Below the pieces are notes generated by a model. That model was not told where the DNA came from, searched no databases, and worked only from the letters and a program-made list of their open reading frames with translations. Source: Amycolatopsis cihanbeyliensis (GTDB taxonomy: Bacteria; Actinomycetota; Actinomycetes; Mycobacteriales; Pseudonocardiaceae). Taken from it: a stretch of 64,000 nucleotides of DNA. Both the position numbers and the translations under genes were made by a program. Numbering within the stretch: the first letter of the stretch is position 1; every line of letters begins with the position of its first letter. The stretch is taken from contig NZ_VFML01000001.1 of the NCBI RefSeq assembly GCF_006715045.1, positions 2,448,501 to 2,512,500 on the forward strand. The letters run 5' to 3'. Of this stretch, positions 41,508 to 51,305 are shown piece after piece.

Positions 41508-43061
41508 ATGAACGGCGCGCAGTCCCTGATCCGCACGCTCGTCGACGCGGGTGTCGACGTGTGCTTCACCAACCCGGGAACCTCGGAGATGCATTTCGTG
41601 GCCGCGCTGGACACCGTGCCGGAGATGCGCGGGGTACTCGGCCTTTCCGAGGGGGTCGTCACGGGCGCCGCCGACGGCTACGCGCGGATCGCGGACCGGC
41701 CCGCGGCCACCCTGCTGCACCTCGGGCCCGGCCTCGCCAACGGGATGGCGAACCTGCACAACGCCCGGCGGGCGCATACCCCGATGGTCAACATCGTGGG
41801 TGACCACGCGACGTATCACAAGCAGTACGACGCACTGCTGGAGTCGGACATCGACGCGGTCGCGGGCACGCTGAACGGCTGGGTGCGCCGCTGCGGCGGC
41901 GCCGCAGAGGTGGGCGCGGACGCGGACGCGGCGGTCGCCGCGGCGCGCGAGGCCCCCGGGCGGATCGCGACGCTGATCCTGCCCGCGGACGTCTCCTGGG
42001 GTGAGGGCGGCCAGGCGGGTACGCCGGTGCCTGCCCGGCCGGCCGAGCCGGTACCGGACGGGGCGGTCGCCGAGGTGGCCGAACTGCTGCGCGGTGCGGA
42101 ACCGGTGGCCCTGCTGATCGGCGGCCACGCCTGCCGGGAGGAGGGGCTACGCGCGGCCGCCGCGATCGGCGCGGCGACCGGGGCGAAGGTGTTCGCCGAG
42201 ACCTTCCCGCGGCGGATCGAGCGCGGCGCCGGGCTGCCGAATATCGAGCGCCTCGGCTATCTCGCCGAGCAGGTGACCTACCAGCTGGACGGGGTCAGGC
42301 ACCTGGTGCTGGTGGGGGCGCGCTCCCCCGTTTCCTTCTTCGCCTATCCCGGCAAGGCCAGCGACCTGGTGCCCGAAGGGGCCGCGGTCCACTCGCTCGC
42401 CGGGATGGAGCAGGACGTGGTGGCGGCGCTGACCGAGCTCGCCGCCAAGGTCGCCCCGGACACCGAGCCGCCGCTGGCCGCCGCGCGGCGGCCCGAGCTG
42501 CCCTCCGGGGAACTGACCCCGCAGAACTGGGCCGACGTGCTCGGTGCCCTGCTGCCGGAGGGCGCGATCATCTCCGACGAGGCCAACACCTCCGGGCTGC
42601 TCGTACCGGGCGCCACCGCGGGCGCGCCCCGGCACGACGTGCTCACCCTCACCGGCGGCGCGATCGGCCAGGGCATGCCGGTGGCCGTCGGTGCGGCGAT
42701 CGCCGCACCGGATCGCCCCGTGATCAACCTGCAGGCCGACGGGAGCGCGCTCTACACCGTGTCCGCGCTGTGGACCCAGGCGCGGGAGAACCTGAACGTC
42801 ACCACCGTGCTGCTGAACAACCGGGCCTACGCCATCCTGCGGATGGAGTTGCAGCGGGTGGGCGCGGAGAGTTCCGGCCCGAAGGCGAGCGAGCTGTTCG
42901 ACCTGTCCCACCCGGACCTGGACTTCGTCCGGATCGCCGAGGGCATGGGCGTGCCCGCCGGTCGGGCGAGCACGGCGGAGGAGCTGGCCGAGCAGTTCTC
43001 CCGCGCGCTGGCCGAGCCCGGCCCGCACCTGATCGACGCGCTCGTGCCGCCCCTGCTCTGA
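41508..43061 (+). CDS. ThDP-dependent enzyme, acetolactate synthase large-subunit family
   Basis: 517 aa. N-terminal CFTNPGTSEMHFVAALD, catalytic Glu in LSEGVVTGAADGYARIADRP near residue 48, ThDP motif in QADGSALYTVSALWTQARENL ending VLLNNRAY. GDG has become ADG. The start resembles benzoylformate decarboxylase-like and uncharacterised ALS-family proteins (TSEMHFVAAL). In the operon with the GlcD-like oxidase it could decarboxylate the resulting 2-oxo acid; that is inference. Confidence 0.88.
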   Translation: MNGAQSLIRTLVDAGVDVCFTNPGTSEMHFVAALDTVPEMRGVLGLSEGVVTGAADGYARIADRPAATLLHLGPGLANGMANLHNARRAHTPMVNIVGDHATYHKQYDALLESDIDAVAGTLNGWVRRCGGAAEVGADADAAVAAAREAPGRIATLILPADVSWGEGGQAGTPVPARPAEPVPDGAVAEVAELLRGAEPVALLIGGHACREEGLRAAAAIGAATGAKVFAETFPRRIERGAGLPNIERLGYLAEQVTYQLDGVRHLVLVGARSPVSFFAYPGKASDLVPEGAAVHSLAGMEQDVVAALTELAAKVAPDTEPPLAAARRPELPSGELTPQNWADVLGALLPEGAIISDEANTSGLLVPGATAGAPRHDVLTLTGGAIGQGMPVAVGAAIAAPDRPVINLQADGSALYTVSALWTQARENLNVTTVLLNNRAYAILRMELQRVGAESSGPKASELFDLSHPDLDFVRIAEGMGVPAGRASTAEELAEQFSRALAEPGPHLIDALVPPLL

Positions 43062-43064
43062 TCC

Positions 43065-43101
43065 GTGAGTGGCCCGCCCAGACGGGGGACGGGCCACTCA
43101 C
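43065..43101. terminator. Bidirectional terminator hairpin
   Basis: A 12-bp inverted repeat GTGAGTGGCCCG (43065-43076) / CGGGCCACTCAC (43090-43101) encloses a 13-base loop just after the ThDP gene stop and before the stop of the convergent fadB-like gene. Confidence 0.85.
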
Positions 43102-43110
43102 GCCAGCGGG

Positions 43111-45309
43111 CTACTCGAAGAGTTCGCCGGCCTCGGCCTTGGCCACCAGGGACTTCGGCGGGGTGAAGTGGTCGCCGTAGCGATCGGCGAGCTCACGGGC
43201 GCGGGCCACGAAGCCCTTCAGACCGCCCTCGTACTGGTTCATGTACTGGACGACCCCGCCGGTCCACGGCGGGAAGCCGATACCGAAGATCGACCCGATG
43301 TTGGCGTCCTGCACCGAGGTGAGCACACCCTCGTCGAAGCACTTCACCGTCTCCAGCGCCTCCGCGAACAGCATCCGCTCCCGCAGGTCCTCGAAAGGAA
43401 TACTGCCGCCGCTGCCCCCGGGTGCGGGTGCCCCGCTGTGGCTGTTGAAGGCCTCGCGCAGGCCCGCCCACAGGCCGACCCGCTGGCCCTCGTCGTCGTA
43501 GGAGTAGAACCCCGCGCCGGAGGAGCGGCCCTTACGGTCGAACTCGTCGATCATCCGGTCGATGATCGCCTCGGCCGGGTGCGCCTGCCAGGTGCCGCCC
43601 GCGGCCTCGATGGCCTGGCGCGTCTCCTGCCGGATCTTGCGTGGCAGGGTCAGCGTCAGCTCGTCCATCAGCTGCAGCGGCGGCGCCGGGTACCCGGCCT
43701 GCAACCCGGCCTGCTCGATGCTGGCCGGCTCGACGCCCTCGCCCAGCGCGGCCACCGCCTCGTTGATGAAGGTGCCGATCACCCGGCTGGTGAAGAACCC
43801 TCGGCTGTCGTTCACCACGATCGGGGTCTTCTTGATCTGCAGGGTGTAGTCGAAGACCTTGGCCAGCGTGACGTCCGAGGTCTTCTCCCCGCGGATGATC
43901 TCCACCAGCGGCATCTTGTCCACCGGCGAGAAGAAGTGGATCCCGATGAAGTCCTCCTGCCGTTGCACGCCCTCGGCGAGGCCGGTGATCGGCAGCGTGG
44001 AGGTGTTCGAGCCGAGCACCGCGTCCGCGTTCACGATGTTCTCGATCTCGCCGAACACCTTGTGCTTGAGTTCGGTGCTCTCGAACACGGCCTCGATCAC
44101 GAAGTCCACGCCCGCGAAGTCGGCGGGGTCGGCGGTCGGCTTGATCCTGGACAGCAGCGCGTCCGACTTCTCCTGGGTGGTCCTGCCGCGCTTGAGCGCC
44201 TTTTCCTCCAGCTTGGCGGCGTAGCCCTTGCCCTTCTCGGCGTTCTCCGCCGAGACGTCCTTGAGCACCACCTCGATCCCGGCCTTGGCCGAGACGTAGG
44301 CGATCGCCGCGCCCATCATCCCGGCGCCGAGCACACCGACCTTCTTGGCGGTGTAGGGCTCGTAGCCGTCCGGCCGCGAACCGCCGTCGTTGATGTGTTG
44401 CAGGTCGAAGAAGAACGCCTTGGTCATGTTCTTCGAGATCTGCCCGACGGCGAGGCTCACCATGTAGCGCGACTCGATCTGCAACGCGGTCTCGAAGTCG
44501 ACCTGCGTGCTCTCCACCGCGGTGGCCAGGATCGCCCGCGGCGCGGGCATCGGCGCGCCCTTCAACTGCTTGCGCAGGTTGGCGGGGAAGGCGGGCAGGT
44601 TGGCCGCGAAGGAGGGGTTGGACGGGGTGCCGCCGGGGATCTTGTAGCCCTTCTCGTCCCACGGCTGCGCCGAGGCGTCCGGGTTGGCCTTGATCCACTC
44701 CTTGGCCTTCGGCAGCAGTTCCTCGACGCTGTCCACCACCTCGTGCACCAGGCCGATCTCCAGCGCCTTGCGCGGGCGGTGCCGCTGCCCCTGCACCAGT
44801 ACGTTCAGCACCGCGTTCTGGATGCCGAGCAGCCGCACGGTCCGCACGATGCCGCCGCCACCGGGCAGCAGGCCCAGGGTCACCTCGGGCAGCCCGATCT
44901 GGCTGCCCTTGACGTCCGCGGCGATCCGGTGGTGGGTGGCCAGCGCGATCTCCAGGCCGCCGCCCAGCGCCGCGCCGTTGATCGCGGACACCACCGGCTT
45001 GCCGAAGGTCTCCAGCCTGCGCAGGTCGGCCTTGATCGCGTTCAGGTGCTCGGTGAACTCCGCGGCCTGCTCCGGCCTGGCCTGGATCAGGTCGTTCAGG
45101 TCACCGCCGGCGAAGAAGGTCTTCTTCGCCGAGGTCAGCACCACACCGGTGATCGAATCCTTTTCCGCTTCCAGCCGCTGCACGATGGCATGCATCGACT
45201 CGGCGTAGTCGCGGTTCATGGTGTTCGCGGACTGCTTGGGATCGTCGAGGGTGAGCACGACGATGCCGTCGGCGTCCCGCTCCCAGCGAATGGTCTTGGC
45301 TTCAGTCAT
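43111..45309 (-). CDS. fadB: Fatty-acid oxidation multifunctional protein, FadB/FadJ-like
   Basis: 732 aa. The N-terminal ~200 residues are enoyl-CoA hydratase (TFFAGGDLNDL, AALGGGLEIALATHHRIAAD). From ~325 on it is 3-hydroxyacyl-CoA dehydrogenase: VGVLGAGMMGAAIAYVSAKAG, NTSTLPITGLAE, IHFFSPVDKMPLVEII and NDSRGFFTSRVIGTFINEAV. It carries out hydration and oxidation in beta-oxidation. It starts 12 bp after the thiolase stop, forming a fadA-fadB operon. Symbol by family, not by proven orthology. Confidence 0.93.
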   Translation of the reverse strand: MTEAKTIRWERDADGIVVLTLDDPKQSANTMNRDYAESMHAIVQRLEAEKDSITGVVLTSAKKTFFAGGDLNDLIQARPEQAAEFTEHLNAIKADLRRLETFGKPVVSAINGAALGGGLEIALATHHRIAADVKGSQIGLPEVTLGLLPGGGGIVRTVRLLGIQNAVLNVLVQGQRHRPRKALEIGLVHEVVDSVEELLPKAKEWIKANPDASAQPWDEKGYKIPGGTPSNPSFAANLPAFPANLRKQLKGAPMPAPRAILATAVESTQVDFETALQIESRYMVSLAVGQISKNMTKAFFFDLQHINDGGSRPDGYEPYTAKKVGVLGAGMMGAAIAYVSAKAGIEVVLKDVSAENAEKGKGYAAKLEEKALKRGRTTQEKSDALLSRIKPTADPADFAGVDFVIEAVFESTELKHKVFGEIENIVNADAVLGSNTSTLPITGLAEGVQRQEDFIGIHFFSPVDKMPLVEIIRGEKTSDVTLAKVFDYTLQIKKTPIVVNDSRGFFTSRVIGTFINEAVAALGEGVEPASIEQAGLQAGYPAPPLQLMDELTLTLPRKIRQETRQAIEAAGGTWQAHPAEAIIDRMIDEFDRKGRSSGAGFYSYDDEGQRVGLWAGLREAFNSHSGAPAPGGSGGSIPFEDLRERMLFAEALETVKCFDEGVLTSVQDANIGSIFGIGFPPWTGGVVQYMNQYEGGLKGFVARARELADRYGDHFTPPKSLVAKAEAGELFE

Positions 45310-45321
45310 GGTTGCCTTCCC

Positions 45322-46533
<1,212 letters not shown>

Positions 46534-46594
46534 GCAGAAGGTCCTTCCTGGTGCCGGGCCAGAACCACGCCGACCCTCATGCTAATCGTCACTA

Positions 46595-46612
46595 ACATAA
46601 CGTTGCTTATGT
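46595..46612. promoter_or_regulatory. Candidate operator ACATAA-N6-TTATGT
   Basis: A perfect 6-bp-arm inverted repeat in the fadA/TetR divergent region. The bases AACATAAC also occur (minus strand) in the leader of the TetR gene at 51306, pointing to one shared binding specificity for beta-oxidation genes. Confidence 0.55.
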
Positions 46613-46628
46613 CCAGGGTGTCAACGGG

Positions 46629-46656
46629 TTGTCAGCTAGTCAACACGAGCTAGAGT
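46629..46656 (+). promoter_or_regulatory. Promoter of the double TetR gene
   Basis: TTGTCA (46629-46634) and TAGAGT (46651-46656) are spaced by 16 bases. Transcription would start at about 46663, within five bases of the ATG at 46667, so the mRNA is probably leaderless or nearly so. Confidence 0.55.
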
Positions 46657-46666
46657 GGGCTCACGT

Positions 46667-47866
46667 ATGCGCCAGCAAGCCACCCGGGTACGCCGCCCGC
46701 GCGACCGCAAGAGCCAGCTCGCCTCGGTCGCCGCCGAACTGTTCCGCGCCCGCGGCTACCACGGGGTCGGGATCAACGAGATCGCCGCCGCGGCGGGAGT
46801 CACCGGCCCGGCGCTGTACCGGCACTTCGCCGACAAGCAGTCGATCCTGGCGCACGTGCTGCTGGCCGGGATCGAGGACATGGAGCAGGCCACGGCCGCC
46901 GCGCTGGACGCCGCCGAGGTGCCGACTCCCGAACAGGTGGAGGCCCTGCTGCGCACCCTGGCGGCCAAGTCGGTCGAGCGGCGCGAGGCCGCGGCGCTGT
47001 GGCGCTGGGAGGGGCGGCACCTTTCCGCGGAGGACCAGCGGGAGATCCGGCACCGCTCCGGCGCGGTGCTGCGGTCCTGGGCGGCCGCGCTGCGCCGGAT
47101 CCGGCCGGAGCTGGCCGTTCCGGAGTCCGAGCTGCTCTGCTGGGCCGGGATGAGCGTGTTCGGCAGCGTGTCGGTGCACCACACCGGCATAGCCAAGAAG
47201 CGCTTCGCCGACCTGCTGGTCGAGCTGGCCCAGCGGGTGCTGCGGGTCGGTCTTCCGGAACCGGCGGCCGGGCCCCAGGTGAACCACTCGCCGATCGCGC
47301 TCGGCAGGCCGTCCCGCCGCGAGCAGGTACTCGCCGCCGCCACCGAGTTGTTCCAGCGGCACGGGTTCCACGCGGTCAGCATGGAGGACATCGGGGCCGC
47401 GACCGGAATCGCCGGGCCGAGTGTGTACCGGCACTTCCCCAGCAAGGCCAGCCTGCTCACGGCCATCTGCCAGCGCGCGGCCGAGCGGCTGACCCTGGGC
47501 GCAGAGTACGCGTTGCGCACCAGCGCCCCGCCGGACGAGCGGGAGGCGCTGCGCAGGCTCACCGAGTCCTATGTACACACCCTCACCGGGTCGGCCGAAC
47601 TGACCGTCTCCTTCACCGGCGGACCGCTGTACGTGGACGAGCGCGACCGGGCCGAGCTGGTGCGGATCCAGCGCGACTACGTGGCCCAGTGGGTCCGGCT
47701 GCTCACCACCGTCCGGCCCGAGCTGGGCGCGCGCGAGGCGAAGATCACTGTGCACGCCGCGCTGACCATCGCCAACGACCTGACCCGCACCCGCAGGGTG
47801 AACGGCAGGCCCCAACTGGCGGCCGAGCTGGTGCGGATGATGACCGCCGTGCTCGACATCGACTGA
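46667..47866 (+). CDS. Tandem TetR regulator (two complete TetR units in one chain)
   Basis: 399 aa with two TetR-type proteins in a row. Unit 1: SQLASVAAELFRARGYHGVGIN, IAAAAGVTGPALYRHFADKQ. Unit 2, starting near residue 212: REQVLAAATELFQRHGFHAVSM, IGAATGIAGPSVYRHFPSKAS, each followed by its own helical domain. TetR proteins normally dimerise; here one chain could form a pseudodimer. Divergent from fadA, it likely represses it in response to acyl-CoA (inference). ATG 46667 is probably a leaderless start. Confidence 0.88.
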   Translation: MRQQATRVRRPRDRKSQLASVAAELFRARGYHGVGINEIAAAAGVTGPALYRHFADKQSILAHVLLAGIEDMEQATAAALDAAEVPTPEQVEALLRTLAAKSVERREAAALWRWEGRHLSAEDQREIRHRSGAVLRSWAAALRRIRPELAVPESELLCWAGMSVFGSVSVHHTGIAKKRFADLLVELAQRVLRVGLPEPAAGPQVNHSPIALGRPSRREQVLAAATELFQRHGFHAVSMEDIGAATGIAGPSVYRHFPSKASLLTAICQRAAERLTLGAEYALRTSAPPDEREALRRLTESYVHTLTGSAELTVSFTGGPLYVDERDRAELVRIQRDYVAQWVRLLTTVRPELGAREAKITVHAALTIANDLTRTRRVNGRPQLAAELVRMMTAVLDID

Positions 47867-47950
47867 ATCCACACCGTCCGTGACGCCGATCACATCGGCC
47901 ACCTCTTGCTACCCACCCCCACCACTGGCGCCCACCCGGCACACGAGCTA

Positions 47951-47968
47951 ACCTACTCGTGAGTAGGT
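47951..47968. promoter_or_regulatory. 18-bp palindromic operator before acyl-CoA dehydrogenase genes
   Basis: ACCTACTCGTGAGTAGGT is a perfect palindrome 37 bp ahead of the first acyl-CoA dehydrogenase start. TACTCNNGAGTA-type sites are typical TetR-family operators in actinobacterial lipid genes (general knowledge, regulator not identified). Confidence 0.7.
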
Positions 47969-48004
47969 AAACGAGGCCGAGGTCGGCTGAGGGGAGACGC
48001 GACG

Positions 48005-49330
48005 ATGGTTGCGCCGCAGAGGAAACGGGACGCCATGGGGCTGGGCCTTGCCGCGCTCACCAAGCTGGCGAGCGTCAAGGCGATCGACCGGGTGGGCTTG
48101 CGCAAGCCGGTCGAGCAGTTGGTGTCCTCCGCCACGCGGAACGGCTTCCGGGTGGCGGGCGCCGCGGCCAGGTCGTTCAAATCGGCCCAGCGGCTCGGCA
48201 AGCCGGTACGGCAGGCGCCCGCGAGCGATGCCGGGCTGTTCGACCTGACGCCGACCGAGGACCAGCAGCTCATCCTGGAGACGGTCGGCGAGTTCGCGGC
48301 CGAGCAGATCCGGCCGGCCGCCGCCGACGCGGACGCCAAGCTGCAGGCGCCGGACGGCCTGCTGACCAGGGCGGCCGAGCTGGGCGTGACCCTGGTCGGG
48401 GTGCCCGAGGAACTCGGCGGGGTCGGCAGCGAGCGGTCGGTGGTGACCGGGGCGCTGGTGGCCGAGGCGCTGGCGCACGGTGACCTGGGCCTCGCGGTGT
48501 CCGTGCTGGCGCCGGCCGGGGTGAGCAACGCGCTGGTGCAGTGGGGTGACGAGGAGCAGCAGGCGGACTACCTGCCCTCCTTCGTCGGCGAGAACGTACC
48601 CGCCGCGGCGTTGGCGCTACAGGAGAAGGCGCCGCTGTTCGACCCGTTCCAGCCGGCGGCGCGGGCGCGCCGTACCCCGAAGGGCTACCAGCTGGACGGG
48701 GTGAAATCGCTGGTGCCGCGTGCCGCGGAGGCCGAGCTGTTCGTCGTCTCGGCCAACCTGGAGGGCCGGGGGGCCGCGCTGTTCCTCGTCGAGTCCTCGC
48801 AGGCCGGGGTGAGCATCGAGCCGGAGCCCGCGATGGGCCTGCGCGGCGCGGCCACCGGCAGGCTGCACCTGGAGAACGTGTCCCTGCCCGGCGGGGCGCT
48901 GCTCGGCGGCGGCAAGCCCGAGGTGTTCGCGGATGTGGTGCGGCTGTCCCGGCTGGGCTGGTCGGCGCTGGCCGCCGGTACCGCGAAGGCCGTGCTGGAC
49001 TACGTCGTGCCGTACGTGAACGAGCGGGAGGCCTTCGGCGAGCCGGTCAGCCACCGGCAGGGCGTGGCGTTCCAGGCGGCTGACATCGCGATCGAGCTGG
49101 AGGGGCTGCGGCTGGTGATGCTGCGCGCGGCCGCGCGGGCCGAGCAGGGCAAGCCCTATGCCCGCGAGGTGGCGCTGGCGCGGAAACTGGCGACCGACAA
49201 GGGCATGTGGATCGGCAGCACCGGGGTGCAACTGCTCGGCGGGCACGGCTTCATCAAGGAACACCCGGTCGAGCGGTGGTACCGGGACCTGCGCGCCATC
49301 GGCGTCATGGAAGGCATTGTCCTGCTGTAG
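48005..49330 (+). CDS. Acyl-CoA dehydrogenase (first of pair)
   Basis: 441 aa. A basic N-terminal extension (~75 residues) precedes the ACAD core: LTPTEDQQLILETVGEFAAEQI, GVPEELGG, and C-terminal LLGGHGFIKEHPVERWYRDLRAIGVMEG with Arg/Gly of the FAD-binding end. The middle domain is divergent (no normal T/S-E-P-x-A-GS loop visible), so activity on acyl-CoA may be altered. Operon with the next ACAD. Its last 84 codons are duplicated in inverted orientation at 52789-53034. Confidence 0.9.
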   Translation: MVAPQRKRDAMGLGLAALTKLASVKAIDRVGLRKPVEQLVSSATRNGFRVAGAAARSFKSAQRLGKPVRQAPASDAGLFDLTPTEDQQLILETVGEFAAEQIRPAAADADAKLQAPDGLLTRAAELGVTLVGVPEELGGVGSERSVVTGALVAEALAHGDLGLAVSVLAPAGVSNALVQWGDEEQQADYLPSFVGENVPAAALALQEKAPLFDPFQPAARARRTPKGYQLDGVKSLVPRAAEAELFVVSANLEGRGAALFLVESSQAGVSIEPEPAMGLRGAATGRLHLENVSLPGGALLGGGKPEVFADVVRLSRLGWSALAAGTAKAVLDYVVPYVNEREAFGEPVSHRQGVAFQAADIAIELEGLRLVMLRAAARAEQGKPYAREVALARKLATDKGMWIGSTGVQLLGGHGFIKEHPVERWYRDLRAIGVMEGIVLL

Positions 49331-50060
49331 TCCTGCTCTGAGCTACCGGCTCCCCCTTCGCGAAAGGCCACTCTCATGATCAACCTGGAAACCCCGAAGA
49401 AGGCCGGCGCGCTGCTGAACCAGGCGCGGCAGGCCGCGGCCGAGGTGTTCCGGCCCATCTCCCGCAAGTACGACCGTGCCGAGCACGCCTATCCGGCCGA
49501 ACTGGACATGTTCGCCGCGCTGCTGGACGGGCTGAACTCCTCCGGTGAAGGCGGCGCAGGTGCCTCCGGCGTGCGCCGCGAGGACGACGGCGCCAAGGGC
49601 AACCGCAACGGCGCGAACCTGAACACCGTGCTCGGCACCATCGAGATGTGCTGGGGCGACGTGGCACTGCTGCTGTCCATGCCGCGGCAGGGGCTCGGCA
49701 ACGCGGCGATCGCCTCGGTGGCCGACGAGGAGCAGTCCAAGCGATTCGCCAACGTGTGGGCCGCGATGGCGATCACCGAGCCCGGCTGCGGCTCGGACTC
49801 GGCCGCCATCACCGCCACCGCCAGGCTGGACGGCGACGAGTACGTGCTCAACGGCGAGAAGATCTTCGTCACCGCCGGCCAGCGCGCGGACGCCGTGGTG
49901 GTGTGGGCCAGCCTGGACAAGAGCAAGGGCCGCGCCGCGATCAAGTCGTTCGTGGTGGAGAAGGGAACACCGGGCTTCGAGGTGGTCCGGCTGGAGCACA
50001 AGCTCGGTATTCGTGCCTCGGACACCGCCGTGCTGCGGTTCGAGGACTGCCGCGTTCCCA
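49085..50060 (+). repeat. Inverted repeat arm A, ~976 bp
   Basis: Covers the 3' end of the first ACAD gene, the intergenic gap and the 5' part of the second. Positions p here map to 102119-p in arm B with no gap: the ACAD2 start 49376 pairs with 52743 and the ACAD1 stop 49330 with 52789. Translations of both arms are identical wherever compared. Confidence 0.92.
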
Positions 50061-50581
50061 AGGAAAACCTGCTCGGCACCCCGGAGATCGACACCCAGAA
50101 GGGTTTCGCCGGGGTCATGCAGACCTTCGACAACACCCGCCCGCTGGTGGCCGCCATGGGCGTCGGCGTCGCCAAGGCCGCGCTGGAGGAGACCGAGCGC
50201 ATCCTCGCCGAGGCCGGGATCGTGGTCGACTACGACAAGCCGGCCAACAACCAGCACGCCGCCGCGGCCGCCTACCTGCAACTGGAGGCTGACTACGAGT
50301 CCGCCTACCTGCTGACCCTGGAGTCGGCCTGGATGGCGGACAACCGCAAGCCCAACTCGCTGGAGGCCTCCATGGCCAAGGCGAAGGCGGGACGATCCGT
50401 TGTCGACATCACGCTGCGCTGCGTGGAGCTGGCCGGAACGCTCGGCTACACCGAGGACTCCCTGCTGGAGAAGTGGAGCCGGGACGCCAAGATCCTGGAC
50501 ATCTTCGAGGGCACGCAGCAGATCCAGCAGTTGATCGTGGCGCGGAAGGTCCTGAACAAGACGAGCACCGAGCTGAAGTAA
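49376..50581 (+). CDS. Acyl-CoA dehydrogenase (second of pair)
   Basis: 401 aa. FAD/substrate motif AITEPGCGSDSAAITATARLDGDEYVLNGEKIFVTAGQRAD, and end LGYTEDSLLEKWSRDAKILDIFEGTQQIQQLIVARKVL with the catalytic-region E-G-T-x-Q-I. A full, probably active enzyme that introduces the alpha-beta double bond in acyl-CoA. 45 bp behind the first ACAD. Its first 228 codons are repeated inverted at 52059-52743. Confidence 0.94.
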   Translation: MINLETPKKAGALLNQARQAAAEVFRPISRKYDRAEHAYPAELDMFAALLDGLNSSGEGGAGASGVRREDDGAKGNRNGANLNTVLGTIEMCWGDVALLLSMPRQGLGNAAIASVADEEQSKRFANVWAAMAITEPGCGSDSAAITATARLDGDEYVLNGEKIFVTAGQRADAVVVWASLDKSKGRAAIKSFVVEKGTPGFEVVRLEHKLGIRASDTAVLRFEDCRVPKENLLGTPEIDTQKGFAGVMQTFDNTRPLVAAMGVGVAKAALEETERILAEAGIVVDYDKPANNQHAAAAAYLQLEADYESAYLLTLESAWMADNRKPNSLEASMAKAKAGRSVVDITLRCVELAGTLGYTEDSLLEKWSRDAKILDIFEGTQQIQQLIVARKVLNKTSTELK

Positions 50582-50825
50582 ACCAGCAGGGGCCGCCGGG
50601 CAGGGTGACCACTCCCCTGCCCGGCACTACTGCCGCTGCACAACACCCACGGACCACCCCCGCTTGTGCGGGGCGCACCCTGCCCGCGTCCACGCAGTCC
50701 GCAGAACAGGAGCGAGGGCCAGCAACTCCCCCTCATAGGGCACCCACCCGTCGAGGCCGAGAGTTCGATCCTGTCCGGGCGACCCTCGGTGCCCCGGTTG
50801 CTGGCTACCCGGAGCGCTGCCTGCT

Positions 50826-51233
50826 TCAGTCGAGCACCGCGGTGGCCTCGACCTCGACCATGAGGTCGGGCTCGGCCAGCGCGGCGACGCCCAGCCCGGT
50901 GAGCGGCGGTAGGGCGGTGACGCCCAGCTTCGCGGAGGCTCGGGCCACCCCCTCGGTGAACAGGGGCATCTTGTCGGGGGTCCAGTCGACGAGGTAGACG
51001 GTCAGTTTCGCCACGTCGTCGAAGGATGCGCCGACCTCGGCCAGTGCGGTGCCGAGGTTGAGGTAACACTGCTCGACCTGGTCGGCGAAGTCGCCCTCGC
51101 CGACCTTGCCCCCGTCGGCATCGCGGGCGACCTGGCCGGCGATGAAGACCAGCTTCGATCCGGTGGCGACCGACACCTGCCGGTAGAGGTCGACCTGCGG
51201 CAGTCCGGCGGGGTTCACCAGGGTGATGGCCAT
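50826..51233 (-). CDS. RidA family protein without the catalytic Arg
   Basis: 135 aa RidA/YjgF fold: LVFIAGQVARDADGGKVGEGDFADQVEQCYLNL, VAKLTVYLVDWTPDKMPLF. In true imine deaminases an Arg follows the P-x-R-S/T-x-V motif; here the region reads ALPPLTGLGVAALAEPDLMVEVE, so the Arg is missing and the protein is probably another Rid subgroup. ATG 51233 after AAGGAG. Divergent from a TetR gene. The 244 bp between it and the ACAD2 stop show no supported gene. Confidence 0.88.
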   Translation of the reverse strand: MAITLVNPAGLPQVDLYRQVSVATGSKLVFIAGQVARDADGGKVGEGDFADQVEQCYLNLGTALAEVGASFDDVAKLTVYLVDWTPDKMPLFTEGVARASAKLGVTALPPLTGLGVAALAEPDLMVEVEATAVLD

Positions 51234-51279
51234 GCTGACTCCTTGTCGTGCGGTCCGTGGGCCGGGATTCAAAAAATAG

Positions 51280-51289
51280 CATAGTTATG
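51280..51289. promoter_or_regulatory. Operator candidate in RidA/TetR divergent region
   Basis: CATAGTTATG (CATA-GT-TATG) overlaps a second half-site, giving AACATAACATAACTATG on the minus strand, inside a very AT-rich 30 bp before the TetR start. Autoregulation by the adjacent TetR is likely. Confidence 0.55.
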
Positions 51290-51305
51290 TTATGTTTTAG
51301 GCGCC

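Noticed and set aside
50755..50800. tRNA-like stretch (AGTTCGATCC) downstream of ACAD2
   Set aside because: The bases around it do not pair into a T-stem and no acceptor or anticodon arm is present.
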